From Sipunculus nudus (lineage: Eukaryota; Annelida; Sipuncula; Golfingiida; Sipunculidae): a DNA stretch of 64,000 nt. Of this stretch, positions 21,691 to 31,790 are shown in pieces. Every line of letters begins with the position of its first letter. Position 1 is the stretch's first letter. The notes below the pieces were generated by a model. That model was not told the DNA's origin, made no database searches, and saw only the letters and a program-made list of their open reading frames with translations. The stretch covers positions 1,068,019 to 1,132,018 of the forward strand of contig CM049306.1 in assembly GCA_026874595.1 (NCBI GenBank). Reading direction: 5' to 3'. The translations under genes and the position numbers were made by a program.

Positions 21691-23210
21691 TGAAAATATC
21701 CAGGTGGCACCACCAGTCTATAGAAACTGATGAAACACTCCATGATGAATATGCATGCACAGAATCACGGTGATCAATGCATTAGTTGTTGAGATACTTG
21801 AGCTTTTGTATCACTTTTAAATCATTCTGGGGGGTACTTCTGAGCCCCATTGCTCGGAGGAAATGAGTAACAGAGACCTAATTTCAGGTTTCCCAGAAGA
21901 CTTTTCCTGGACCTCCCAGAATGTAAAGTAAGAACATTCTAGGTCCAGTGGTAACTATTTATGCCCTGTTAATGGATAACTACATCTTTGAGGTCTCAAA
22001 AATAGAGAAAAAAATGCGTAAAAATTCAAAAACATCCAGGTGTTGCCACCAGTCTACAGAAACTGATGATACACTCCATGATCAATATGCGTAAGAAAAT
22101 GCATAAAAATGAAAAAACATCCAGGTGGCACCACCAGTCTACAGAAACTGATGATACACTCCCTGATAAAAATGAATGCAAAGAATCATGGTGATCACTG
22201 CATTGGTTGTTGAGATACTGGAGCTTTTGTGTCAATTTTTTAATTTTTCTTGGGGGAGGGGGTACTTCTGAGCCCCATAGCTCAGAGATAATGGGTAACA
22301 GAGACCTAATTTCAGGTTTCCAAGGAGATTTTTTTATTGACCTCCAAGTATATTAAGTTAGAAGATTCTAGGACCAATGGTTATGATTTATGCCCTGTTA
22401 ACGGACCACTGCTTCTTTGAAGGTCTCAAAATTAGAGAAACAAAAATGAGTAAAAATTTGAAAAATTCAAAAATATCCAGATGTTGCCACCAGTCTACAG
22501 AAACTGCTGATACACTCCATGATCAATATGCGTAAGAAAATGCATAAAAATTAAAAAACATCCAGGTGGCACCACCAGTCTACAGAAACTGATGATACAC
22601 TCCGTGATGAATATGAATGCAAAGAATCATGGTGATCAATGCATTAGTTGTTGAGATACTGGAGATTTTGTGTCAAATTTTCCAATCTTCTAGGGGGGGG
22701 GGTACTTCTGAGCCCCATAGCTTGGAGGAAATGGGTAACAGAGACCTAATTTAATTCGAGTATATTAAGTAAGAAGATTCTAGGACCAATGGTTACAATT
22801 TATGCCCTGTTAAAAGACCACTGCTTCTTTGAAGGTCTCAAAATTAGAGAAAAAAAAATGTGTAAATATCTGAAAAATTTCAGGTGGCGCCTCAAGTCTG
22901 CAGGAACTAAAGAAACACTCCATGGTCATTATGCATGCAAAGAATCATGGTGATCAATGCATTTGTTATTCAGAGAATGGAGCTTTTGTATCAAATTTTT
23001 AATTATTCTGGAAGGGTACTTGCAAGCCCAATAGCTCGGAGGCTATGGGTAACAGAGACCCCATTTCAGGTTTAAAAGTAGATTTTTCATGGACCTCCCT
23101 GGCTTTAAAGTTAGAAGATTCCAGTCCAAACGTTACAATTTGGCCCTGTTAACTGACACCAGACAGCTGACAGACAACGAGTGATCACTATAGCTCAGTC
23201 AGCTGAGCTA
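21690..23210. repeat. Old, diverged relatives of the 280-bp element
   Basis: CCAGGTGGCACCACCAGTCT-type blocks recur at about 21700, 22030, 22120, 22480, 22563 and 22883. Between them are GGGGTACTTCTGAGCCCCAT and AACAGAGACCTAATTTCAGG. GGTGGCACCACC looks like a CpG-decayed form of the GGTGGCGCCACC palindrome at 7.4-8.7 kb. The block ends with TAGCTCAG-TCAG-CTGAGCTA (23191-23210) and an A-run, a shortened form of the R3 terminal hairpin. Confidence 0.55.
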
Positions 23211-23409
23211 AAAATTCAGTTACTCAGAAATGTGCAAATATTCATTTGAGGCAGTGATTATTTGTTGATATTTCACATGCTTACAGGGATATAAATGTTA
23301 AGGAAGCCTATCATAACTATTTTATAATGAATACAGTGAAAGACCCTTTCTAGAGCCAGAAATGATCAGAGGAATCCAAGAATGTAGTTTTACTTTCCAC
23401 AGCACTCAC

Positions 23410-23504
23410 CAGTGGTAAGAGGCCAGGGTCATCAGATTTCGGAGTGGCCATCCCGGATGTCCTGACAGAGTACAAGGGTCACAGAAACACAGCAGCAGGA
23501 CTCC
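23410..23504 (-). CDS. ATG7: ATG7 internal exon (N-terminal domain, PGWPLRN region)
   Basis: The minus-strand exon is bounded by acceptor ..ACATGACAG and donor GTGAGT. Its 95 bp (31 codons plus 2 nt) contain CDPCTLSGHPGWPLRN followed by LMTLASYHW. This matches the conserved YDPCNLAQYPGWPLRNFL stretch of animal ATG7, the E1-like enzyme that activates ATG8 and ATG12. It enters in phase 0, matching the end of the previous exon, and leaves within the Trp codon. The following exon is not found in the remaining 23.4 kb. Confidence 0.88.
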
Positions 23505-23540
23505 CTGTCATGTAAAAGACAATAAATAAATAAATTACAG

Positions 23541-23960
23541 TCACATGTTTATACCATGTCATTCACCTCCAGGATATCATGTTTATACCATGTCATCTCA
23601 CCTCCAGGATGTCATGTTTACATCATATCATCTCACAACCAGGGTGTCATGTTTACATCATGTCAACTCACATCTATGATGTCATGTTTACACCATGTCA
23701 TCTCACATCCAGGATGTCATGTTTACATCATATCATCTCACAACCAGGGTGTCATGTTGACATCATGTAAACTCACATCTATGATGTCATGTTTACACCA
23801 TGTCATCTCACATCCAGGATGTCATGTTTATACTGTGTCATCTCACCTCCAGGATGTAATGTTAAAACCATGTCATTTCACAACCAGGATGTCATGTTTA
23901 CATCTTGTCATCTTGCCATCAGGATTTTATGTTACATCATGTCATTGAACCACCAGGATG
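23541..23960 (-). repeat. 35-bp minisatellite, block 1 (ATG7 intron)
   Basis: Degenerate copies of the same 35-bp unit as 24740-25510. The plus strand reads CACCTCCAGGATGTCATGTTTA and similar. It lies directly behind the acceptor side of the 23410-23504 exon and is cut from block 2 by an inserted LTR-like sequence. Open frames exist because the unit lacks stops; they are not genes. Confidence 0.85.
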
Positions 23961-24739
23961 TGTTACAGAACCTAATATCAACAGATCACATATGCATGAC
24001 GAACATAAACTTTGTCATAGAGATAAAAAAAATCAGATTCTGTAACACTAGGCAGCATGAAATGTCTAGGGGAATGAATAAAGAAGTCAGTGGTTTTTGT
24101 TAACAAACAACTATAATTTATTTTTCAAACAACCCTAACATTACAATACACTTAACCAATACAATTACATAGTACAACAACATTATAACACCAAATCAAT
24201 ACAAGCATATAAATAAAGTGTACAGTACCTGGATACCACCACTGTCACAGCGACAAGTCCCTTAAAACCAAAAATCCACGTAAACAAATTCAAATAGTCC
24301 AAAGTAAAGCTCTTGTCGTGATCCAGAAAACAAACTTGAGACAGGCAGCACTAAATTGTACAGAGTTAGTTATATTAGAATCCCTGAAATTACTGGATAA
24401 TCGGATAGGTACCACAACTGACCAACTTGCTTCCGTGTCCGCTGGAATTTTTCTCTCCTCTCTCTCTGCTCTAAAAACACAGCCCCTTTTTATAACCTTT
24501 CATCCGAAAACTCTAGAAAATTCCCTTTCACGAACATTCAAAAAGAAGAATACATTATACACAGTACACACACTACAGGAAACATCTCAAACAGAGAACG
24601 CCGTGGCAGGATTCACACATGAGCCAGCCCGGCTCGGCCAGGTGATGCTGTCATGGCAACGAGCTACATGTGCTACACGAACCAAATTTCACCAACACAT
24701 GAAACATCTGTGCGCACAATAAAACAATCATCTGTAACA
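23961..24739 (-). mobile_element. Probable solo LTR inserted in the minisatellite
   Basis: The segment begins TGTTACAGA and ends TCTGTAACA, giving 9-bp inverted ends of the TG...CA type. It splits the 35-bp array. Flanks are GATG on the left and GAAG on the right; the expected array sequence after the insertion is GATGTCATG, so this looks like a 4-bp target duplication with one change. On the minus strand there is a TATA box (TTATAAAAAGG, about 24484-24494) followed later by AATAAA (24117-24122), the arrangement expected of U3-R-U5. There is no internal coding region, hence solo LTR. Confidence 0.5.
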
Positions 24740-25512
24740 GAAGTCATGTTTACATCATGTCATCTTGCCACCAGGATGTCATGTTTACATCATGTCACCT
24801 CACATCCACAATGTCATGTTTCATCTCACATCCAGGATGTCATGTTTACATCATGTCATCTCACCTCCAGGATGTCATGTTTACATACTGTCATCTTGCC
24901 ACCAGGATGTCATGTTTACATCATGTCATCTCACCTCCAGGATGTCATGTTTACATCATGTCATCTCACCTCCAGGATGTCATGTTGACATCATGTCATC
25001 TTGCCACCAGGATGTCATGTTTACATCATGTCACCTCACATCCACAATGTCATGTTACATCTCACATCCAGGATGTCATGTTAACATCATGTCATCTCAC
25101 CTCCAGGATGTCATGTTTACATCATGTCATCTTGCCACCAGGATGTCATGTTTACATCATGTCATCTCACCTCCGGGATGTCATGTTTACATCATGTCAT
25201 CTCACCTCCAGGATGTCATGTTTACATCATGTCATCTTGCCACCAGGATGTCATGTTTACATCATGTCACCTCACATCCACAATGTCATGTTTACATCAT
25301 GTCATCTTGCCACCAGGATGTCATGTTTACATCATATCACCTCACATCCACGATGTCATGTTACATCTCACCTCCAGGATGCCCTTTAAGATGTTACTCT
25401 GACACCATGCCGCCTAACTGGCAGGATGTCATGTTGACATGGCACCATACATTTCATATATCATGCTGACATCATGTCATCTCACCTGCATGCTGTCATA
25501 TTCATAACATGA
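24740..25512 (-). repeat. 35-bp minisatellite, block 2, next to an ATG7 splice donor
   Basis: Spacing of CCAGGATG landmarks is 35 bp (24902, 24937, 24972). The last degenerate copies reach the 5' splice site of the 25519-25653 exon. On the minus strand most units contain GGAGGTGAGA or a close variant, a consensus-like splice donor, and the authentic junction CAG/GTAAGATCATG resembles a unit. The 210- and 234-codon plus-strand frames reflect the stop-free repeat. Confidence 0.88.
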
Positions 25513-25518
25513 TCTTAC

Positions 25519-25653
25519 CTGCTTGTCTTCAACCAGACTGTCAAATGCTGCAAGACTGGTGACCTGGACTGAATCTTCTGTGACCTTAGTCAAGAAATAA
25601 CCACAACCTTTTGGTCTAATGTGCTCATCATAGCCTCCAAGCAACTGGTTCAC
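25519..25653 (-). CDS. ATG7: ATG7 internal exon (N-terminal domain)
   Basis: The minus-strand exon has acceptor CATATTCAG and donor GTAAGA, 135 bp, 45 codons, phase 0 at both ends. It encodes VNQLLGGYDEHIRP, then GCGYFLTKVTEDSVQVTSL and AAFDSLVEDKQ. This aligns with the part of ATG7 in which PYFL-K is followed by VSLL and a short linker before the PGWPLRN block. It connects in frame to the exons on both sides. A minisatellite begins within a few bases of its donor. Confidence 0.88.
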
Positions 25654-28080
25654 CTGAATATGAAAACAAGGGACCCAATGGTCCTGGTGCTCAGCTGAAC
25701 TTGTCTGTTAGGTAATATATGCATAAATGCTCACATATGGAACAGAGGTTACTTTGAAGTGTCTGCATCTTACCATTTAAAATTGGGTGAACTATAAAGG
25801 AAAATCTATGATTGCTTAGCTAAATATGTGATATGACTGCTATTTGTCAGTCTCAAAATAACCCTTTATTTTGTATAAAAATAACATCAATTATCTCATA
25901 CAAAATAAAAGCTGTAAAAGCTCTTCTTCCATTGCAAATTTCAGGGTAATCTGTGCATTAATTATTGAGAAATACATACTTTTGCATGACATAGAGAAAT
26001 TGCAGAAAATTTAGCAAACATTTTGAAGAACTATTTTTCCTAATTCTGAACCAACTAAGCATTCTGGTTGGAACATAGGTGTGACAGAATTCAATGATCA
26101 TATGTCAAAATGATTAAAAGTGCTAAACTAAAACTCTTTCATACATACCTTTTGTAAGTCTCAGCAGAGCCATTAAATTTGCACAAAGGTCTTGGTCAAG
26201 AGATAATTACTCAATAATATAACTAATGTAATCATAAGTGAGCTGTCGTGTAAGGTTTCAAGATGACATCAACTATAACAAGGACCCAGAGGCACAAGCA
26301 GTCCCCCACCATGTGTTTAACAAGGGAAGAGTCTTAACCAAAGCAGTAACCCCTTTTAAATTCAAAATATGTGCCCAATACAAAGTGGATTTAGAAATGA
26401 AAATGCATAACTAAGTTTTAAGGTATCCAGATGACCCTGTTTTTAACTTGGAGCAGTTGGGTATGTAATTTTTAAACTACACAGATTTAAACAAGAGACA
26501 CATGGGTCTAGTCTTACACTGACTCAAATATTTTCATGATCATGGGTAACAAGTGGCCCCTGGGCCATGATGCTCAGCTGAATTTGAGAAAACATGAAAT
26601 GTTAAAACAGATGAGAGATATGAGATATGGATGGATTCTGACAATGAGTGAATAAAAGTCTGAGAACTGTTTCTGGAAATCTGAAAACTCCTTGAGGTGA
26701 TTTCTATCAAACTTTGCATGATGACAGGAGGACTGATGACATGTGAATGATACAGATCAATAAAATTTTATAAATCTGTGAAACTAAAGAACAACAGGAA
26801 ACTGTCAGTCTGAAATACAATTACAAGGGACCCATGGGTCACGGCACTCAGCTGTTATATATGATAAAAAATACGATTTGGAAATGAGGCACATGCTGAT
26901 TTTGTGTGGAAATAAATAAAAGCTGTATTATGAGTTGTTGGTGTTTAGCTCATATATGATTTTGATGGTATCTTTGGAGAGAGGGAAGAGGATTGATTTT
27001 ATTTATTTTATTGACAAATGGAGTGCTATTGTCACACAGATTTTGACTTAGCCATATAACTTATGAGCAGCACATATAATATGAGTTTAACTTTTTATTA
27101 AAATTTTATAACAAATATTGTGCCAAATATAATTTTTATTAAAAATAATAAGAGAATATGAATTTTTAAAATAAAATATAACTGAAATGATTACTGAAAT
27201 AATATTATAGAATATATTCATGAATGCATTCATGAATACATTTTGAAAGTATTTGCACTGGTATTCAAATACTTTCATTTTTACCTGAATTCCCATTCTT
27301 ATGCAAGAAATTTAATAATGATTCATATATGTATACAAATACATTTGCAAAGTATTTGCACTATGTCTGGTATTTATTCAGTTTTAGCCAAACAATGATG
27401 TTGAGAATCCAGAATATACAAAATTCACAAATTTAAATAATGATCATAAGTACCAGGTTTATGGCTTTTATTTATATAAAAAAAATAAATGTAATATATT
27501 CACTTTGGACTACTATCACATCAATCCACACACTAGAAACAGTAGGAATCTTGATTAACATTATCAACTGCATCTTTGTCCATCATTAATTTCCTTCATA
27601 TGACCCCTAATGATTAGTAATGAATAATATGATTTATTTTTGTTATCATTAAAATTTAACTGAAAAATACCATAGGTGACTGCATTGTGTTATTTGGAAT
27701 ACTTGACATTCTATCCATCTATACAATTTTCATACATTATCAGTAACTGCAAGTTAATTTCCTGTTACTCAACAACTAACAATTCCTTTCCTATTAATTT
27801 TTCTTTGATTTGTTATTAAAAACCAATAAAAATTTATTAATTTATAGTTTATTTTTATGTTGTTGGTCAAATCAACTACTAGATAAATTGGGTTGGACAC
27901 CTGGATCAACTGTGGCTGGCCATAAGCTGCCTAGCTGCCCCAATGTATGCCTCACCTCAAGCGTGCATAATTTGCTGAAAGGTCAATAAGGTCAACATAC
28001 AGGTGACTGAAGAGGGGCTGAGGAGAGAATGGGTCTGACATGGTTTCATAAAAACATTAATAAAAGCTACAATATTTGGC
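25654..28080. other. ATG7 intron sequence, no further gene seen
   Basis: AT-rich intronic DNA on the minus strand of ATG7. Three copies of the short dispersed sequence GGGACCCATGGGTCAC..GCTCAGCTG lie at 25668-25698, 26550-26581 and 26824-26855; the first sits just upstream of the splice acceptor. A very AT-rich stretch spans about 27060-27860. Confidence 0.6.
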
Positions 28081-28089
28081 CAATTTCTT

Positions 28090-28745
28090 TCAGCTTTCTA
28101 AACTAAAAAGCTGAAATCCTTATGTGTGCATGATATGAAAATTATATCAACAGTGCTCACAGGAAACAAATGTGCCATGGTCAAAGTTGGGCAAAATTTA
28201 AGGTACTAATTTTATATTTAAACTAATAACTTATAAAATTTGAAAAATTCATAACTAATTTTGGGTATTCAATTGAATCTTGATTAAATAATATTACATC
28301 CCTGACGAAAAATCTCTAGCTTCAGCAAATCCTCTTGTTAAGAGAGTAAATATATTTCCTGATTTTTTAAAAAGTGCATTATGTTTTGGCCCATAACTTC
28401 AACACATTAGGCAATACTGACCTAAATTTTGGTATGTACATAGAAAAATGTATGGAAGAATATGCATACTAAATATGATCAAATACAGATCAGTGGTTTT
28501 TATAGTGGGCAGTTTTGAAGTGTAACAATAGACCTGTTTTTATAGGAAAACAGAGGTTTTTTCTTGAAGGAAAGCTGTCGCAGTGACCCGGTTTCAAGTT
28601 TTGTAGAACTTAGGGACATCTAACAATTTGTCAAATTTTAGATTTGTAGGTCTAACAGTTTCAAAACATGCCCTTTTAACATACTGCAGGACGACAGACA
28701 AAGGACCATGACTATAGCTCAGATGACTTACAGTCAGCTGAGCTA
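28090..28745 (+). repeat. Dispersed repeat family R3, copy 2
   Basis: Shares CCATGGTCAAAGTTGGGCAA, the AATTGAATCTTGATTAAATA segment and the terminal hairpin TAGCTCAG..TGACT..AGTCAG..CTGAGCTA (28715-28745) plus A-run with the copy at 1740-2416. It sits in an ATG7 intron. Confidence 0.65.
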
Positions 28746-29000
28746 AAAAAATGGTAACATTTAGAAAAAATACAGGTGGTGCCACCAGTTCTCAGGAACT
28801 GACAAAACTAGTCATGGTCAACATTCAAGGCAGGCAATCCATCCATTATCAAGATACTGGAGGTTTTGTTTTAAATTTTTAATTATTCTAGAGGGTATTA
28901 ACAAGCCAAATAGCTAGTAGGATACAGGTGATCTTTGTCCTGGTTTCCAAGGAGATATTTTATTGACTTCTATGGATATTCACTTAGAAGCCTCTCTGGC
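28746..29000 (+). repeat. Old 280-bp-element-like fragment
   Basis: AGGTGGTGCCACCAGTTCTCAGGAACTGA and ATTATTCTAGAGGGTA resemble units at 21690-23200. It directly follows the R3 hairpin, the same adjacency as elsewhere. Confidence 0.45.
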
Positions 29001-29079
29001 CAGTGGTTAAGATTTGTGCCTTGCTCATGGACAGACACATGCCCGGATGGACGAAGTGCCATTCCTATACCTCCGTTGA

Positions 29080-29680
29080 CTTTCAGTCATGAACGTGAAC
29101 AATGCTGGCCTGTGACCTTTACCTTTGAACCCCCAAATTAAAGTGGAATTCCTAACCCTAAATTCAATACATCAATGATATGAAAACAATAGTCAGAGAT
29201 AATTGAGTTATAAAGAGTCAACCGAAATTTTTAATCTGAGCTGGCTTGGGACCTGTACAATTTGGTTTGTTTAGTGGTAAATACCAGGCCAGAAATTAAA
29301 GTATGGGAAAATTCTTAATTGCTGAGTCTGGATATTGTCAGTTAATCAGTATACTAAGTTTAATTGAAATATCTTCATTAGCAATGGAGCAATTAGCCTA
29401 ACAAAAAAAAACTTTAACCCTACTTCTTCATAACAACGGTGACCTTGACCTTTTGACCCCCAAACCAAAGTGGGATTACTAACCCAACCCATCACCCCAT
29501 CCAATACATATATGAAATATGCAAAAAATTGGGTATGTGGTTGCTGAGTTATAAAGAGTTGATGATGCCAAGGGTACAATATAAGCTCTTTGTTTGGGCG
29601 AGCTGAAAAGGGCCTGTGAGTCATGTTTTCTTGGCTGGACAGAAACATGCTTGTGATAATCATGAGAGTCACGGTCTTCC
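29080..29680. repeat. Pair of related dispersed repeat fragments
   Basis: TGACCTT..CCTTTGAACCCCCAAATTAAAGTGG at 29109 and TGACCTTGACCTTTTGACCCCCAAACC at 29440 start two related stretches. Both continue AATACAT..ATGA and TGAGTTATAAAGAGT. No coding sequence is supported. Confidence 0.5.
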
Positions 29681-30540
29681 AGGTATTTAAAGGTGTTGAA
29701 GAAAAATATTTTCAAGATTAAAATTATGCGCCACATTAACCTTTCCAAGAAGAACATGCATTGCAAATTTCATGCCAGACTGTACATTAATTTTGTAGAT
29801 ACTGGAGCTTCAGTATGAAATTTTACTCAGACCAATAACAACAAGTCTTTAACTTTCAATTAACAGTTCTGAAGATGGGTCAGTTTTGTTAAAGTTTTTC
29901 ATGCTAACAGGAATTTATATGTTAATTGTTGATATGACTATTTTCATTTGGGACATTTTTAGTATTTTTTCGGCTGCTTATTACAGCAATTGTGCAATTT
30001 TCTTACAAGGAGATTTAAGGATTACCTTGCAATTTGACTGGTCCATTATGAGAGGCTGTCAAATATCCAGGTTCCAAATCATGCTAGAAATCTGGGAAAA
30101 CATGGATAATCAGTTTCTTTTTCTAGTCCAGAAAAAGTCTAGGAATTTGGCGGAAAATCTCTCGAATCAGAGAAAAGTGACATAATTTATTCTCCCAAAA
30201 GAGAAAATGGTCAGTCTATGATATAGTCATATGTGGAAATGGCGTAACTACTGGATCATTTACAATGGTGGTTTTCAGTAATGAAATCCTAGACTGGCCC
30301 AGTCGATGTGGTGGTACATACTGACAGAGCTATCAAACTAGCTCTCGCTGTGTCTTAATGCTTAGGACAGGCACTGCTGCCTCATGTCAAATTCATCAGC
30401 AGTTATTGGTGGTCTTTTCCAGAAATGTACTCCAACCAACGTGCACATTCAGACAACCCCTGTTGTGCACTTTCATTTGGATACTAAGCAGTAATATACT
30501 GTATTAATCAGTCTTAATATTAAAACACCCTCCCATATAT
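29681..30540. other. ATG7 intron sequence, no feature seen
   Basis: About 860 bp of AT-rich sequence between repeat fragments. A 99-codon plus-strand frame at 29886-30185 has no recognisable domain, and it lies antisense inside the intron. Confidence 0.5.
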
Positions 30541-30689
30541 TAAGATCAGGTTTATAGTCACGCCGGTCGGCATCGGTTGGGGGTAGCTGGGACAGGCTTC
30601 TGCCAGCCGGCACAAAGCAAACATTTCCAACCAACTAACTGGCACAAAAGATCTTAAAGATCATAAAAAGAAACAGCTACCATGATACT

Positions 30690-30876
30690 TCTGTTATTTA
30701 TTACCCAAACTTCATTAAATTTTGCATAGTAGCAGATTTTGGAGACATTTAACTGTATGCAAAATTTTGGATTCGTAGGTCCAACGGTTTCAAAATGTGC
30801 ATTGTTAACTGACGGACGGACAACGGACAAAGGACCACGACTATAGCTTAGATGACTTATAGTCAGCTGAGCTAAA
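30690..30876 (+). repeat. Dispersed repeat family R3, 3' fragment
   Basis: Only the 3' part is present: GGAGACATTTAACTGTATGC, GGTCCAACGGTTTCAAAATG, a GACGGACGGACAACGGACAA tract, and the terminal hairpin at 30844-30874 with one arm mismatch, then an A-run. Confidence 0.6.
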
Positions 30877-30990
30877 AAAAATGTGACAAAATTATGGTCA
30901 GTCAGTCAGCGTGGCTCCCAGTGAGGTATTCAATCTTTATAATTTAAAAAGTAGGGGAATGGTTCTTCTGTTTCTGATGTTACTACTCAC

Positions 30991-31107
30991 TTGTTCCTCA
31001 GACAACCGATCAGACAATGATACAGGTTGAGTCTTCAATGTCAGTTTTTCTGGAGCAATGAATGCTGGGAAGACAAACCAGTAAAAATAATGATACTTCT
31101 TCAGATC
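30991..31107 (-). CDS. ATG7: ATG7 internal exon (DLKKYH motif)
   Basis: 117 bp, 39 codons, acceptor CATTTTCAG and donor GTGAGT, phase 0 at both ends. It begins DLKKYHYFYWFVFPAF, which corresponds to the strongly conserved DLKKYHFYYWFCYPAL of animal ATG7. It continues IAPEKLTLKTQPVSLSDR and LSEEQ. The fit in sequence, length and phase with the neighbouring exons makes ATG7 the clear assignment. Confidence 0.93.
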
Positions 31108-31429
31108 CTGAAATGAAAATATTAACTACCTGTATTGAAATTGTCTTATTTTTATGATTCAATCTATTCAAACTATTTTTTTGCTAAGATCAAACTATGG
31201 TACTCTTTTAACAAGGTCTACATGCTTTATTCGAATATGTGTGATTGGATATACATCAGGTATAATCCTCTCCTGATAACATACTTGACCATTATTTGAA
31301 AAGCACTTCATTATTTTACAAGTACATATGTGACATGTTAATGTATGACAAGTGCAAAGCAAGTAATAAATATTTTGAACCTGAGTACATGTACCAATTA
31401 CACAAACATCACTCCTGAGATACTGACAT

Positions 31430-31790
31430 GGCTGTACACTGTGCAAAATTGATTGTATAGATGGCACCACCCATCTTGTGTATGAGAAAGCCATCACAGA
31501 TGCATGGATATACAAATTTCAGGTAGATAAGTCATAACCTCTCTTGAGTTTAGGGAACAGGTGCATGCAATGTAAAAGCAATTGTAGATGGTACTACCAG
31601 TCTAGTGTTTGAAAAGGCTGTCTGAGATGTATGGGCATGCATACTTTCAGGCATAAATGGCAAATCACTCCTAAGATACTGGCATGGATGTACATTACAT
31701 AAATAGTTGTAGGTGACACCCTAGTCTTGTGTACAAGAAAGCTATCTGGAATGTAAAGACATGCAAACATTCAGGTAACTTCATCACTAC
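31430..31790 (-). repeat. Old diverged 280-bp-element units
   Basis: Three degenerate units follow the layout of the 280-bp element: AGATGGCACCACCCATCTTG, AGATGGTACTACCAGTCTAG and AGGTGACACCCTAGTCTTG. Each is followed by GTGTATGAGAAAGC.., GATGTATGG.CATGCA and TTTCAGGTA. Palindrome decay suggests age. Confidence 0.5.

Noticed and set aside
24653-25469. Plus-strand frames of 111-234 codons rich in CHVYIMSS and MSCLHH
   Set aside because: These are stop-free translations of the 35-bp intronic minisatellite, antisense to ATG7, in all three frames.
29886-30185. 99-codon plus-strand frame
   Set aside because: Lies antisense inside an ATG7 intron, hydrophobic by AT bias, with no domain or homologue that I recognise.
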